Positions 13,401-26,500 of a stretch of 60,000 nt of DNA are shown piece after piece. Numbering within the stretch: the stretch's first letter is position 1; the number at the start of each line of letters is the position of its first letter. The stretch is from Lingula anatina (Eukaryota > Brachiopoda > Lingulata > Lingulida > Lingulidae), in NCBI RefSeq assembly GCF_001039355.2, contig NW_019774336.1:323930-383929 (forward strand), given 5' to 3'. The notes beneath the pieces were generated by a model, which had not been told where the DNA came from, ran no database searches, and was given only the letters and a program-made list of their open reading frames with translations. Position numbers and translations under genes: made by a program.

Positions 13401-14462
13401 CCCATATTATTCTAAAATAACTTCATTTAAAGCTGATAAAAAAGAGCTTATGACTACTGTAGTATTCAACATCTGTTGGATCCTGGCCTAAGATAACTCT
13501 TGAGGTAGATGTACAGGTGAAGTGTGGGAGTGGTCATTACTGGACCACCGCTGAGACATGCTGTTATATTATGTTGGGTCACAGGTGAATCAGGTTTAAT
13601 TTGCAATCTCACAGATTTTGTACTTTAAGTTAAGTGAACAAATTCTGCTGAGCAGAAAGAATCTTTAACACATTTTGCTCACAGATGAGGCCTCTTGTTG
13701 ATAAATGGCGGAATTTATTTTGGGACAGCATATTAAAGCTAAATAACTTTGATGCATATTATAGCAAAATAACCTTGATACAGTGTTGATTAAGCAGTTA
13801 ATATCATAGTGCAAAAGTGAAGAAAGGTGTTGCTCATTCAGATGAGGGTTTCTTGATGTAACATTTTTTTAAACTGAAATAGTGATTGCCATGCACAGGT
13901 TTCCACTATTACATATTTAGGTTGTGAAGACATTCTGTTGCTAAATTATATGATATTATGATGTTTTTAAAGGATGGTGTATGTTATTAGTTGTTCTCTG
14001 AAGTTACTGCAGTATTTGAAAGAGAATGGCTCTCACCAGTGTCAGAATATATTAAAACAGTTAAAATGAATGGTGTCATGCAGCAGTTGTTGTCTCAGAT
14101 GTGATGCTCAGCAGCATAGCTACTTTTGGGATTATCATGTTTTAAGGCATTTTATAACAGCTACGAATTTTTGAGGAAAATAAAAAGGCAAGGATTTTTT
14201 GCTCTGTTTTATGGTTATTTTTCAACTTTTGGGACTTTGGAGTCACTTCCAATTCTGTGTTATTTATGTTATAAATAATCTGGATAATTTGGGTGATTTT
14301 TTGAAAGAAATTTTTGGTGTGGGTACTTGCCATGATATGGCAGTAGCTGTTGAGAGGAACAGAGACTTTAATGGTGGGATGGGGATGGGATGGAGGCTGA
14401 TATCACTAACATTTAAAAGGTCACAGAGCAGTGAAAGATGTGGCGCACCTAACAAGACATAA

Positions 14463-14502
<40 letters not shown>

Positions 14503-17500
14503 CAGAGTTTCATGTGTGCAGTAATCCCTTAATTAAATTCAGTAAAGTCATTTTTTAATAAAAATGAACAGTACCTACAGATCTGTACTCTCAGACCTAT
14601 TGAATGAATGAGGGACTTTGCTCTTACTAATAATTACTTTAAAAAGGACAATTCTTATTATGACAATTTAAATGCTTACCGGACATATTTTTAGTATACC
14701 TATTTGAATCATTTATAAGTGTTTAATTTATCTTTGTGACAGACATTTGTTGACCATTTCTGTCTTTCTCTGATTATCTCTCTGATTCGTGGATTATTTT
14801 TTGAATGTTGTCATCGCTCTAAAGATTACAGCATCAGCCTGTGCAATGATAAGACATTTGACAACAATATTTATATAGCTGAGTAATGGTCTATTCCTTC
14901 AACGTCACAGCCATCACGTACATTAGTTCAATTGTTATTCTTCTCTATATCCACCATATTGAGAATGTTTGTGACATGTGTGAAGTTGTTATTATCACAT
15001 CATGCTTTGTCGTGTTCCTGCGTCATATATGTATCCCCAAGTTGTAATATTTTGCTGTTGGTGCTCTATAAAAGCTCTTGTCGGCACTTCGAGTAACTGT
15101 TAGCTTTTAGAAGTCATTGAAATTAGAATTAGTGGGAAAAATCGGGCTTGAAGTGTACTTACATTATGTGTGTAATCTATCAGTATCGCGGTGAAAGAAT
15201 TGTCAAGTGTTCAACTGGAGGAAAAGGTATGGATACTTCTCTCACATACCCTCTGCAGATGGAAGGCAGCTGTTTGGCATCTGTGTTGTATAAATGTGTG
15301 AATGTGCGTGTATGTGTGTGTGTGGGGGGGGGGGGGGAGGGGGTCTTTTTTTCCCTTTTTAAGCCCTTCCCTTTATCTTCCACTTTAAATTTGAATGATT
15401 TGTGCTTGTACAGACCTGATGCCAAAGATTATCAAGTCTGAGTGTTTGAGCAAAAGAGGAAATAATTTAGATTCTTTAATTTTAATCAGCAGTTAATTAT
15501 TTACAACATTTTTTATAGCCGTTTGGTATGAAAATATGGTTTAATTAGTCTTGCATTACATATTGAAGGAGTGCTTTATTCTTTTTCAATATGTGTTCAT
15601 TTGTGTATATCTTTTGTGTGGTACAGGGTGGGTGGAGGTAGTAGGTGTGTGGTTTCAAATACTTGTGTCACTGAATACCATGTACATACATACTCAGTAT
15701 GGTAATATCTCACCAGTTTCAAACAACTGCTTTCTATATTTCCTTATTGCAAGATTTTAAATTATACTTACTTAAAAAAAACATCATTTTTACAACAACA
15801 CAAACTTACTTCTTAAACATTTATATCACCCTATTATGCTTTGATAATAAGATATTGTTTGGGGAATAGAGTCTTTCAGAATTGTTGAATTTGGTGAGGG
15901 GTTACCAGAATTATCCATTTTAATGTAACCGCAAACCATAAAAAAAAAGAAAAAGATTAGCACAAATGCACACATTGTTATGTATATAAGTTGATTCATT
16001 TTCCCATTCATGTGACTTTTTAATTCAAATTAAAATCTTAGGCACATAACACTGTTCTTGTTGTGCTTGGCTGGTAAATGTTTGAAGAAAAATGACACCT
16101 TTTTTTTTCTTTACACACTTTACCTGTCTGTGCGACTTGCAGTTGAGCTGTTACAATAAGTACCCTGGCTGCCTGTTAAATAATATAACACAGGGGAAAA
16201 TCGCCAGGTAAGTATGTTGAATAAATATGCTCATCTTAGAATGGTCCTTTTGAAGATTCAGTCTCACAAGATGAACAACTAAAGTTGTCCTTGGTTTAAA
16301 ACCCAAGGCAATTTATTACGTAAAAAGTAGTGACAGCCTGTCATACTCTGGTGAATATTAACAATGTTGTTTGCTAAATGTATAAGCCCAGTGCAGATAA
16401 AGGTGTATGGTTGGAGGGGTGGAGTTCTATGACACGGGGAATGTTCTTTTTGATGTCAACCAAGAGCTGTGTTTTCTACCGCTTTTAAGTGGAAGGCAGT
16501 GGTTTCTGTTCTGCTTGTGAAGTTTGAAGTGTAAGTTAAGTAGATGGATTGAGGTTGTGAAGTACCTCACACGCAGTGGAACTATTTTCATTTCATCAGT
16601 GCTTCAAGGGAAAATTTTGTACTTGTGTGCTGGCGATGTACCATATTTAACACTAGGTTTACACTTCAAACATATTTGTATGGTTTAAGTTTTTTTGAAG
16701 ACTGAAAGCTCTGTGTTTAGAGCAGTGAGTCACTGAGGTTTGATGCACAGAGGTGGGTGGATCTAAGCAGAATCAGGAGATATATGCTAGACTGATACCA
16801 GGGTGTTGATTTCCATTTAATTAAAAGTTTGATTTAATGACACATGATGTGGAAGTTTTGAGGCTTGTGTTTCACAAATGCCCTGTCTGTACTGTCTGAT
16901 ACTTGCTTGGGGAAAACTTTTATCTTGAAATAATGCTGACCTTGTTTGTCAGATACATTCATGCATTTTATTCAATGTTTGAAGTATGAGTTTAAAAGAA
17001 AATAGTTTTTGTTTCACTTTGCAGAGTTACATATTTCTTTTAAGACATGCAGTATTTTCCTAAACATAAATGGCATGTAAAGGAGTCTGAGTCTAATTGC
17101 ACTGAAAAAGATAATGAACCCTTTCAGTGATAATCTTCCATGTAGTGATTAAAATGTAATTTTGACTTCTTTAACTACACATAACTATATGGATAAACAG
17201 TATAACATTACATATAATTAGCAAGCATGTATACTTTGCTTAAATTTATCAAGTTCTTTTTCCCTGTTTTGTAGAAAATTATATACATACTGTTACCTAT
17301 TAGAATATGGTAGAGTGATTTTAGACGAGTCCGCTGAGTTGTGAATCTCATCAACATTCATCATGAAATAAAACAGATTTATTGACAAATGCCTTGAGAT
17401 GCAATGAAAAGTTGTTTGTAATTTGCCCATCATTGCCTCTTTGATAGGATAGGTAAGATCTTCTGGTAATTTTCCAGGAATAGTTCCAGATGTAACCTTG

Positions 17501-20500
17501 TGTGTGCAGACGTGGCAGATATATACAATATTCAGATATGTGTTTAAAGAACTTTGCAGCACAGATTCTCCTCTAGTTGTTCATTTTTGTCCAAACTGTT
17601 TGATTTGGTGATAAAAGGCAAATGACTTTTGATACTCATTGCTTAAATCCACATAATGAAATTGCTGCTCTTTTTTCCTGTAATTTATTCTTATCTTGCT
17701 TTGTTTTTTAATTGTAGGAAAACCATCTGTGCATGCGTGGATAAACAGCATTTCATCAGCAGAATCCTTAGATTCGTGAGTATTACTTTTAAGTACAGTT
17801 TTTACGGTGTCTGGAATAATTAAAGGGATAATAACTCTTCGTATGAGATCTATATTTCACAATAAAAACATTGTGAATAACTCACAGAAATATAATATAT
17901 TCTGTTTTACCACAAAAACGGCAGTTATACCTATTATTCTGATATCTGAGCTTTTCTTTAGACCACGTGACCTCCATTGATGGCTATACTCTGCTAAAAT
18001 CTCTTAAGAGATTTTAACAAAAAACCAAACTCTTTAGAAAAAAACCAGGGACTAACTTTGAATGTAAAAATGGATTCATTAACCATTGGTAAGTATGGGA
18101 AAATTGTTGTTTACTCCAGGAAAATTCATTTTTTGGCCGAAACGAAGAGTTATTATCCCTTTAACTAATGTTACTAGAATAAAAGTAAATTTAAAGATTG
18201 TAATGTATGTTAAAATTTCATATGCAGATAGTGTTTTTATAATATATAATTAATTGTTTTACTTTCCTGGGAGCATTCTCTCTAAAATTATAGTGATTAC
18301 ATACAATGTTTATCTAGATAAATGAGAACTTGCTTTATCAGCAGAACTAGTCAAATCTTTTTACCATATTTCAGCAACATGTAGGTCTAATGTGTGAAGT
18401 CAAGGCTTAAAACAAACATTACTTAATTTGGAAATCAGTGGGCTCTGTATACTATAGTTTGGTGTCTGGTTGTCTGGAGTCACATTTCAGATCATAATTC
18501 TGAGAATAACGTTATAATTTTTGTAATATCATTTTATATAGATTGTTTAATTTTCAGTGGTGGAATAAATCTTCGTTTTATTTGCAGCCCTATAAGCTCA
18601 ATAGGCCAGGATGAACTGGACTTTGAGTTGTCAGAGGGACGTAAGGGTTCCTGCCCAGGTTCTATAGAAGATGATCTGAGTCTGGGAGCTGAGGCTCAGG
18701 TCATGTATGCTGGACAAATGGGGATGCTAAACAGGTAAAATTACTTGAAAGATTTTCATTCTTTCATGTTACTCTTTATAAAGTATCCTATAACTAGTTA
18801 CATGGATGTATAAGAAATCAGAGGTTCAGTGGAAATAGGTTTGGATTTAATTTTTGAACATCTGTACATATTGTTTTTTTTTTTTTTTTTAAGATTTAAT
18901 CTGAAAACTGTCATTTATTTTTGTGTTTCCCCTATATAGTGATTACTTCAGAAAATTGTATGCCACATCATTGTGATTTATTAAAATGCAAATCAATTTC
19001 AGCATTGGATATGTAATCTCACCTAGGTTTGGTTTTGTACGTGTTAAAATATTCATAGACTGTTCTCTTTATAGGACGTATCTTGATTAGCACTAGCAAA
19101 ATTTATCGCCAAGTTAATCAGTTACTTGATTGTATTTGTGTAATGAATGCTGATAAAGTGGCTTTACACTTGCAAGATATCAAGTATTTTAATCCAACAG
19201 TTGTGAATAATTGGCAATATTTCTGAAAAATGAGTATTTTCCAGATGCCATAATATCTTATTTTACACTGTCAAGTATATACTGTAAACCATCAGTGCCA
19301 ATGTCTGCATTTGATTATTAGCAGTCAGTCTTAAAGACCTCAAAATTTAAAGTAAATTTGCATTTACACATACATCTTTACTTATGGCCACTTGTTGATT
19401 TATAACACGCCTTTAATGGTTTTATAGGCAGACCTCAGACCCATACCAGATACTTGGTCATACTGATGCTAGGCAACGTAGGACAGCCTACCTAAAGAAC
19501 CAGTACATGTTTGGGAACAGTTTTGAGTCTGTTAGGACCTCGTCTAGTCAAACTGTTTCAAGGTAGGGTCAGTGCATGGTGTTTGTGAGATTTTTAGTGA
19601 AATTTGAAATAAATGATGGTCCACAGAAATGCATTTTTGTCAATATCTTGTGTGATGTTTGCTAGCAAATATTTACCAGCAAATATTTCAAGGGCAGGAT
19701 AGGTTTGTCACATCTCTCGCAGCCACATTTACAGGTGAAGTGTGATGGAAAGCAGATGAAATATTAGCTGGTAAATTATCAGTTTATTTTTCAAGCTATT
19801 GACAAAAAAACTTCTCATAGAAATAACATAAGTTAACTAATCATTTTCAAACAAAATAGTAATCTGTTTTTAAAAGTGTTTAATGGTTGAGTGTTGGGAA
19901 GGTTTTCATAACATAGGGAATATTAATTTTGAGTTCAACGTAGCAGCTAAATTACTTACTGTGATCAGTACCTTATCAGGTACGTTAATCTTTGCTTGTA
20001 TAAACTGAAATGGGCTTTAAGCATGAAGTGAGGACATTATGTTTAACATATAGAACAGACAAGGCCTATGTTTATTATCTTCATAATCTTAAATATCATT
20101 TCATATCTTGATGCTGTATTTGATTACATCTAAAAAAAAACAAGCTGCAAATGTTGACATCTATAAGCAAAAACACTGATGAACTCTCTCACAGGATCCT
20201 GTAAACAACCATTTGATAGAAAGTTGTCCTATAAATTCATTTTTGAAAAAATAACCACTTGACTTTTATCTGTTTCCAGCATTGAGATGCTGCTAGAGCA
20301 GAGGAAAGGAGACCCAGAAGAAATTCTTGAAAATCTTGGTTTTGGTGGCAGTGACAATGATCGTCTTTCCACTAAACTACCTCTGCGCTTTCTGCTCCAC
20401 CCTTCCCAGGCGCACGGAATCAGCGTGGAAGACTTCCTGCAAGAAAATGAAGAACTCCGCGACAAGCTGCACCAGCTCCATGGCGGACCCTCAGGTCAGT

Positions 20501-23500
20501 TATCCAGGTGTATTTCAATCTGTACTTCCCAACTAACCACACAGCATTCCCGTATTAATGCCTTTCGACAAAGATCACAGAGTTTGCCCATGAGTGCCAC
20601 AGAGTTTAGTAAGATTAGAAACAGAAAGAATTCAAAACAGGCTTCTAATGAGGAGAAATCCCACCAGATGGTGCCAAGGAAACGAGGTGAGTCCCTCATC
20701 CTGGAAGAAGAAGAGGTTCATGCTTTACTGGGAGCCAAGCTGTCTGAGGAGTGAAGTCTCTGGGCTTACCAAGTAAACCAACCATTGGTAAGATGGATCT
20801 CCATCTTAACTGGAAGAATGCCATCAGCTTTATGTCAAGAAGCACTGTGTAGATGCCTGAGCAAAAAATAAGCATTTGTGTTGTGGTTCTCAGAGCAGCA
20901 GAAGTGCAGCATCACATGACCATTGGAAACACTTTCCAGTAGTGATATTGCAGGACGCTGGGAACAGAAGCATCAACTACGGCACCATTCAATAGCTATG
21001 CACCACTCAATCATGTTTACAAAAATATAAGAAACGGTTATTATGTAGCACTATTGATTAACTATTCTAAATGAAGTATATACCAGAAACAACAGCTTCA
21101 AGTTTTATTGAGAAGCTGAGCAAAAGCAGTAAAGTTGTAGCTATACAGATTGAGTGAATAAACTTGACTGATGATAAGTAACCCATATGTCCTGATGGTC
21201 ACATACCATTAAGATGAGAGACCAAGTAAATCAAGTGATTAGCCATTTGCACTGTCCCAATACCTTGCCTAACCTAACTGTGATATTGATATGATACCTC
21301 TTGTGATGATGACAAAGCAGCACTGTCCAGTTTGTCATCAGATAATGCAATAATGACACAATTTGTGTGATGGTTTTAAAAAAGAGATTGACTGTATACA
21401 TGTGGCCAACCCAGGGTAATAGTGATTACCTGGACTGCCTTAGTTTTGTTTTACAGAGAAAAAATATGATTTATTGATTAGAATAGATTTAGATAAAAAG
21501 TCAATAGACATCATTGCCATATTTTTAGAACATAGATGGTAGCATGAACATAATGCAATATGATTTGTTATGTATCTGTACTGTTTTAAAATATTTTAAA
21601 TGTTTTGTTGATTTATTGTCAGTCATGCACAGTGCCTATTTTTTAACAAAACTCCTGAAGCAAAGGGTAATTGAGGTACAAACTATCCAAAAGTTCACTT
21701 GTCTCTGAGTATTTGTGCTCTCTAGCAGACTGGAAGTGTTTTCAAGCCTGGTGTTTATTTAGTAGACACTGTATAAAGGAAAACAGTGATAAGATATACA
21801 TAAGAGGCAGAGCTATGTTGACTTAGGGAGGAAACATGGACCTGTATCAGGGCCCGCGGCTGTGCCAGACCTGGGCACTCTTCACCAGGCACTGTAATTG
21901 CTCACATTCTACAGGGTGATACTGGTCACTATGGCTCTGTGGAGACCCTAAAATGTGCTTATAATTGTTGTGAAAACTAAATGATCTCTGATTTAAAAAG
22001 CAGGGTGAATGGGTTTTTAATTTCTTTTAAACATATATTTTATTTTTGTTGATAATATTTGAAAATGTAGATTTAATTTTCATAATTTATGAAGACGAAG
22101 AAATTGTTCTGATTTTTCACAAAATCAGCTGAGTGATCTGTTTGAAATAGCAGTTATATTCAAAATATGCTTTTTGTAGAAATCTCAACTTGTCTTCCGA
22201 ATTGTCAATGTTTTCATAAGTTACACACTTTCACTCTTTATTTTAAATGATTTCATTGTTTTGCCTTTTAATATGCTGTAATGGATAGTTTTATAATGCA
22301 AGGAGAACTTGTGATGCTTACAGTGGGCATCTGTTGCTTGTTTTTGATATTTGATGTGTTTGACATGACATGTTTGTTTTTGAATTAATTTTTATTAAAG
22401 TTATTTTATAAAGAATTGAATTCAGAATAAAGTGATACATTTTTGACATACTGCTGTTATTCTTTCGCCCACAATGACATTAAACAATAAGAGGCAAAAT
22501 GTGAGCGGTTAAATTATGAAGATTAAACCTTAACAGCCAGTGAATCCTATTTAGAAATTGCCCTAAAATATAGAGAGAGCTTTTGCTTTTCATTTTCTTT
22601 TGCTTGCAGCTACAGAAGGGCAGTAGTAGCTACTGTTCATTTACTATAGCATTTTGTAGAAGACAATATTGCATTCTCCGATGATCAAAATTTCTTCAAA
22701 CCTTCATTATTTTATTTGACTAACTGTTTATGTATTGATCTCTATTGTTTTGTGTGCACCAATTGTGTAACACCTCAAATGCTAAAGTAGTGAGAAAACG
22801 ACCCAAGTATGCCATGTTTTTTAAATATATAAATATATTAATATGCATCAGAGCTGCTGTCTGTTATAAGCCAGCTGATAAGTACGAATGCCTCGAGCTC
22901 GTGAAGACATATTTGTAATATAGATAAATCTTGCCTTAGTGGTTATAGCCTGTCCTATATGATGCTGCTTGGGAAATTTATAAGATTAATAGAAAGCTTT
23001 AAAATGACTGTAGTCATCTTAATATTGCTGCTTTTAGAAATTTGTCTCAAAATATAATTGAAGAGCTTGCTCTACATGTGATACAAATTTCATTGAGTTA
23101 ATTTGAGTTGAAAATTTCCTGCATGGCTCATAACTATAGAAAAGGCTTGTGTAGAGGGCATTGTCCACCTTTATGATGCCTTGTTCCACATCCGATTATA
23201 TTTGCCTGGAGAATGAGTTGACAACATTGCAGAGGCTTCAGCCATATATTTGGACATGGGGTAAGGAGGCAGCACGTGCTTAGTAACACATAGGACAGAG
23301 GAGGCAGATTGTGCTGGCGTTTGGAGTTATCATGCTTACAGTTGGCTTGGATGCAAAAGTTTTACTACTGCTGCAAAGAAAGTTTTTGTTCAATTTGCAC
23401 ATCCATTTTTATTTGAGCCTTGAAGTGGAAAGTGGGTGGGAGAGAGACAATCCACCACTGTGTTTATAAAGGCCACAATTTCAATTCACTGTTATCACTA

Positions 23501-26500
23501 TGCACAATGTCACTGACTGTCTCTGTCCTATGTTTACTTGTCTGTTCTTTATTTTTAAAACCTAGAATACACTTTGTTAAAAGTGTCAGCACCTTAGCCA
23601 GCTAACTTGATATCTGTTTTGTTGCTAACTGCTATGCCATCCTCCTAACACACTCATGTTTTCTTCACCTGCTTAATTTAACTTAGAAAAGACTCCAGTT
23701 GATTAGGGTTTTGGTTTTAGTTTGGTCATGATTTCAAATATTTACACAGCTCTCCCGTTTGCCTGTGCCTTTATTGCTGATAAGTATGTTTGCACTCAAG
23801 TCTGTACCCTATGCTTGGACTCTATCAATTTAGGCTTAACTCTGAGACCCTTAAGAAGGGAAAGTGTTGGATTTAGAGAAATTAACTGATCTCACATTTG
23901 TATGGTGCAGGCGTTGTGGACTGATTTAATAAATTTCACTGGTCATGACTCAACACATGTGATATGTTAAGTTAAAGATTGAATTATATATGTTCACAGT
24001 GCATCAAATGGCTGCAGCATTTAAAAACGATGATTTTGAAGATAAAACGGTGATAACAGGTCCATGTCCAGCAATTTCAAAAGGGGGGGGGGTCTTTTTC
24101 TGAAAAAGTGGACCTTTTACCATGAAACTACCATGTACCTAGATAAAATTTTATTCAGAGCCTGGAGGGGACCTTTTAATGCTTACAATATGAAATATAT
24201 CAAGGACACTAAGGCCTAATACACCCTGAGTTTCAGAGTCATCTGGAAACTTTCCTTTATTGTCAGCATTTGTGCTGGATAGAGGTAAGCTAATAACTGC
24301 ACTTTGAACCTGGGAGTGAGTGCTTTCTTCCCCTGACTCTATACCTGTTTTACCAAGAAGCAGATATGGATAGTATTGTAAACTATGACAACAAAACAAA
24401 ATGTATTTGAAGTATGTTGCCCTATTATGTGGCATGCTACAAGGAAATAACTGATATATCATGACAAATACTTATCTTACATAGTCACTGAACTGTGATA
24501 ATTGATGTGTGTCACATAAAATGTAAGGTCTTTTGCAAGCATAGTGTCACTCTTGGTATGCATGGAGTTGTTGTCCTCTTTTCTTTCTTCTTCTTTTGTT
24601 GTTGATAAGTTACAACTGTGATACCTTTATTAATTAAAAATTCAAATAAGTAAAAAAAAAAGCTTTTTATCCCATTTTTCTTTTGAAATGTTTGTTGATG
24701 GTCAGTGTTGTTCTAAATGAAGTAACAGTTATGTTAACATTTGGTTAAATGCCTAAGTATGTGCCATTTCAGTTTTTAAGAAACTATAATTGAAATTTGA
24801 TTAATGGCATTGCTCTTTATAGTTAACAAAATCTTTGGCATGCAATTAAAGAAAAAAATAGTAACAAATATTTCCATTTACAGGTATACCACTGTGGGTC
24901 CTGCAAAGATCTCAGTTCAACCGAGCCATGTCCATGCCAATGGATCAGATCATGACGCCATCTTGGGTCGCATATCTCCATCAGACGGCACCAAGGCATG
25001 GGTCACTTCCATGTTTTCGAGATACTTTCCAATTGTCTTCTACACTTGCCAGGAGAGATAGCATTCTCAGTGAGGATAACCGGAAAGCCTTAGAGAAAAG
25101 GGGATTTTATCAGTCTCCAAAAGATGACTCATTTTTGCCTTCAAAATCTTCCTTTGGAGAGAAACCTCCCCCCATGAGACAGAGAAGCAATACCTTTTCA
25201 GGGATGACTGAACTCAAAAGGAAACAATCTGAAGACCCTAAGTCCAAACCAAGGTCTGCCACTAATCCAGAACAACGAGAATCTCCCCCTACTGATTTTA
25301 AGTTGAGTTTACCTAAAGATGATCCTGCTCAAAGAAAATGTGTTCACCCATCTGTGTTTGTGTTTGACGTTGAGGGATATCAGAAAAATGAAACTTGTAA
25401 TACTGGTGCAGATTTTTCTGCATTGGTCCCAACAAGATTTTTGTCCTCTGGGCAGCCACAGAACAGTAGTCAAAGTGATGACACTGTAGACAAGGCATCG
25501 CCAAAACGTAAGAAACTTCCTGTGTCATACAACCTTGAACTTGAACCTGTAAAGGAAGAGCCAGAAAAAAGTCCCTCAGTTCAAAGTGTTATTATGGCTT
25601 TTCCTACAGACAGTGTATTTGATAAAGGAAATGAAGAAACTCTTTCAAAAGACCAGCACCTCGTTGACACAACAATTACAGAAGATGAACAAAAAGATCT
25701 GCCCATGTGTAAATCTGGAGAGGTAGTGGAAATCAGTATGCTAGATGTTCCTGTTGAAACTGAGACTCTACCTAATTCTACACCCTCAGATAGCACAGAG
25801 GCGGAGCTTAAGTCTCCAGACAGCAAGGGGGTGGAGCCAGGGCCCAGTTCCGGTGTGACTGGCAGCAAAATAAGACATCCCAAACTACAAGGTATTCTGC
25901 ATCAGGAATCTTTGGAAATTGCAGAAGTAAGTACATGCATCAGTACAATTCATTGAATCTTATTTATCTAAGACCCCATTCCCAGAGATTAGATCAATCC
26001 AACTAGATCGACCTAACTCCCTGGGGGTTCACGCTAAATAGCTGTCAGCTGAGCGGGCACGAAAGTTAATTACCCCCTTACAGCTTGTAGTAGGCAGGAC
26101 AGACATTTAAGCCGGATTATCTGACCGTAATCTTGTGAGACTCCCCACAGGGATAGATCGATCTACAATCTATGGGAATGCACCCTAAGATTTGGTTTTA
26201 TCTTACTTGCTCACAATACTTCCAAGTGATTGAGATTTTTTGTAATCATATATTGATATGTTTTCAATTTATTTGCCCAGAAGTTAGTAATATAATAGAC
26301 ACAAATTAATCAAAATATTTTGTCAGTGGCAATTTTTGGTGTAAATTTTATACAAAAGGTAATGATGTGCTCACATTTAGTTGAATTTTCCTATTTTCAG
26401 CACATGTCACATGAGCAGCCTGTATCCAAAGCAACTGAAGGTATGTATGTGTAGACAGCCTATATCTAGCAAGTTGTGTGAGGCACTTTTTGGTGTTATT

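Larger units (their letters stand above)
10385..17717 (+). other. ITPRID-like intron 2 (7.3 kb)
   Basis: No conserved coding exon is evident apart from the candidate alternative first exon at about 15097-15226. The rest is AT-rich sequence with simple repeats: poly-G near 11766-11779, (AAT)n at 14463-14500 and TG/G near 15298-15340. Confidence 0.6.
20755..24883 (+). other. ITPRID-like intron 6, including a possible alternative 3' UTR
   Basis: No further exon is seen. The first 1.7 kb could be the 3' untranslated region of the short isoform, ending near the AATAAA at 22426. The remainder is AT-rich and includes a dispersed repeat at 24063-24180. Confidence 0.45.
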
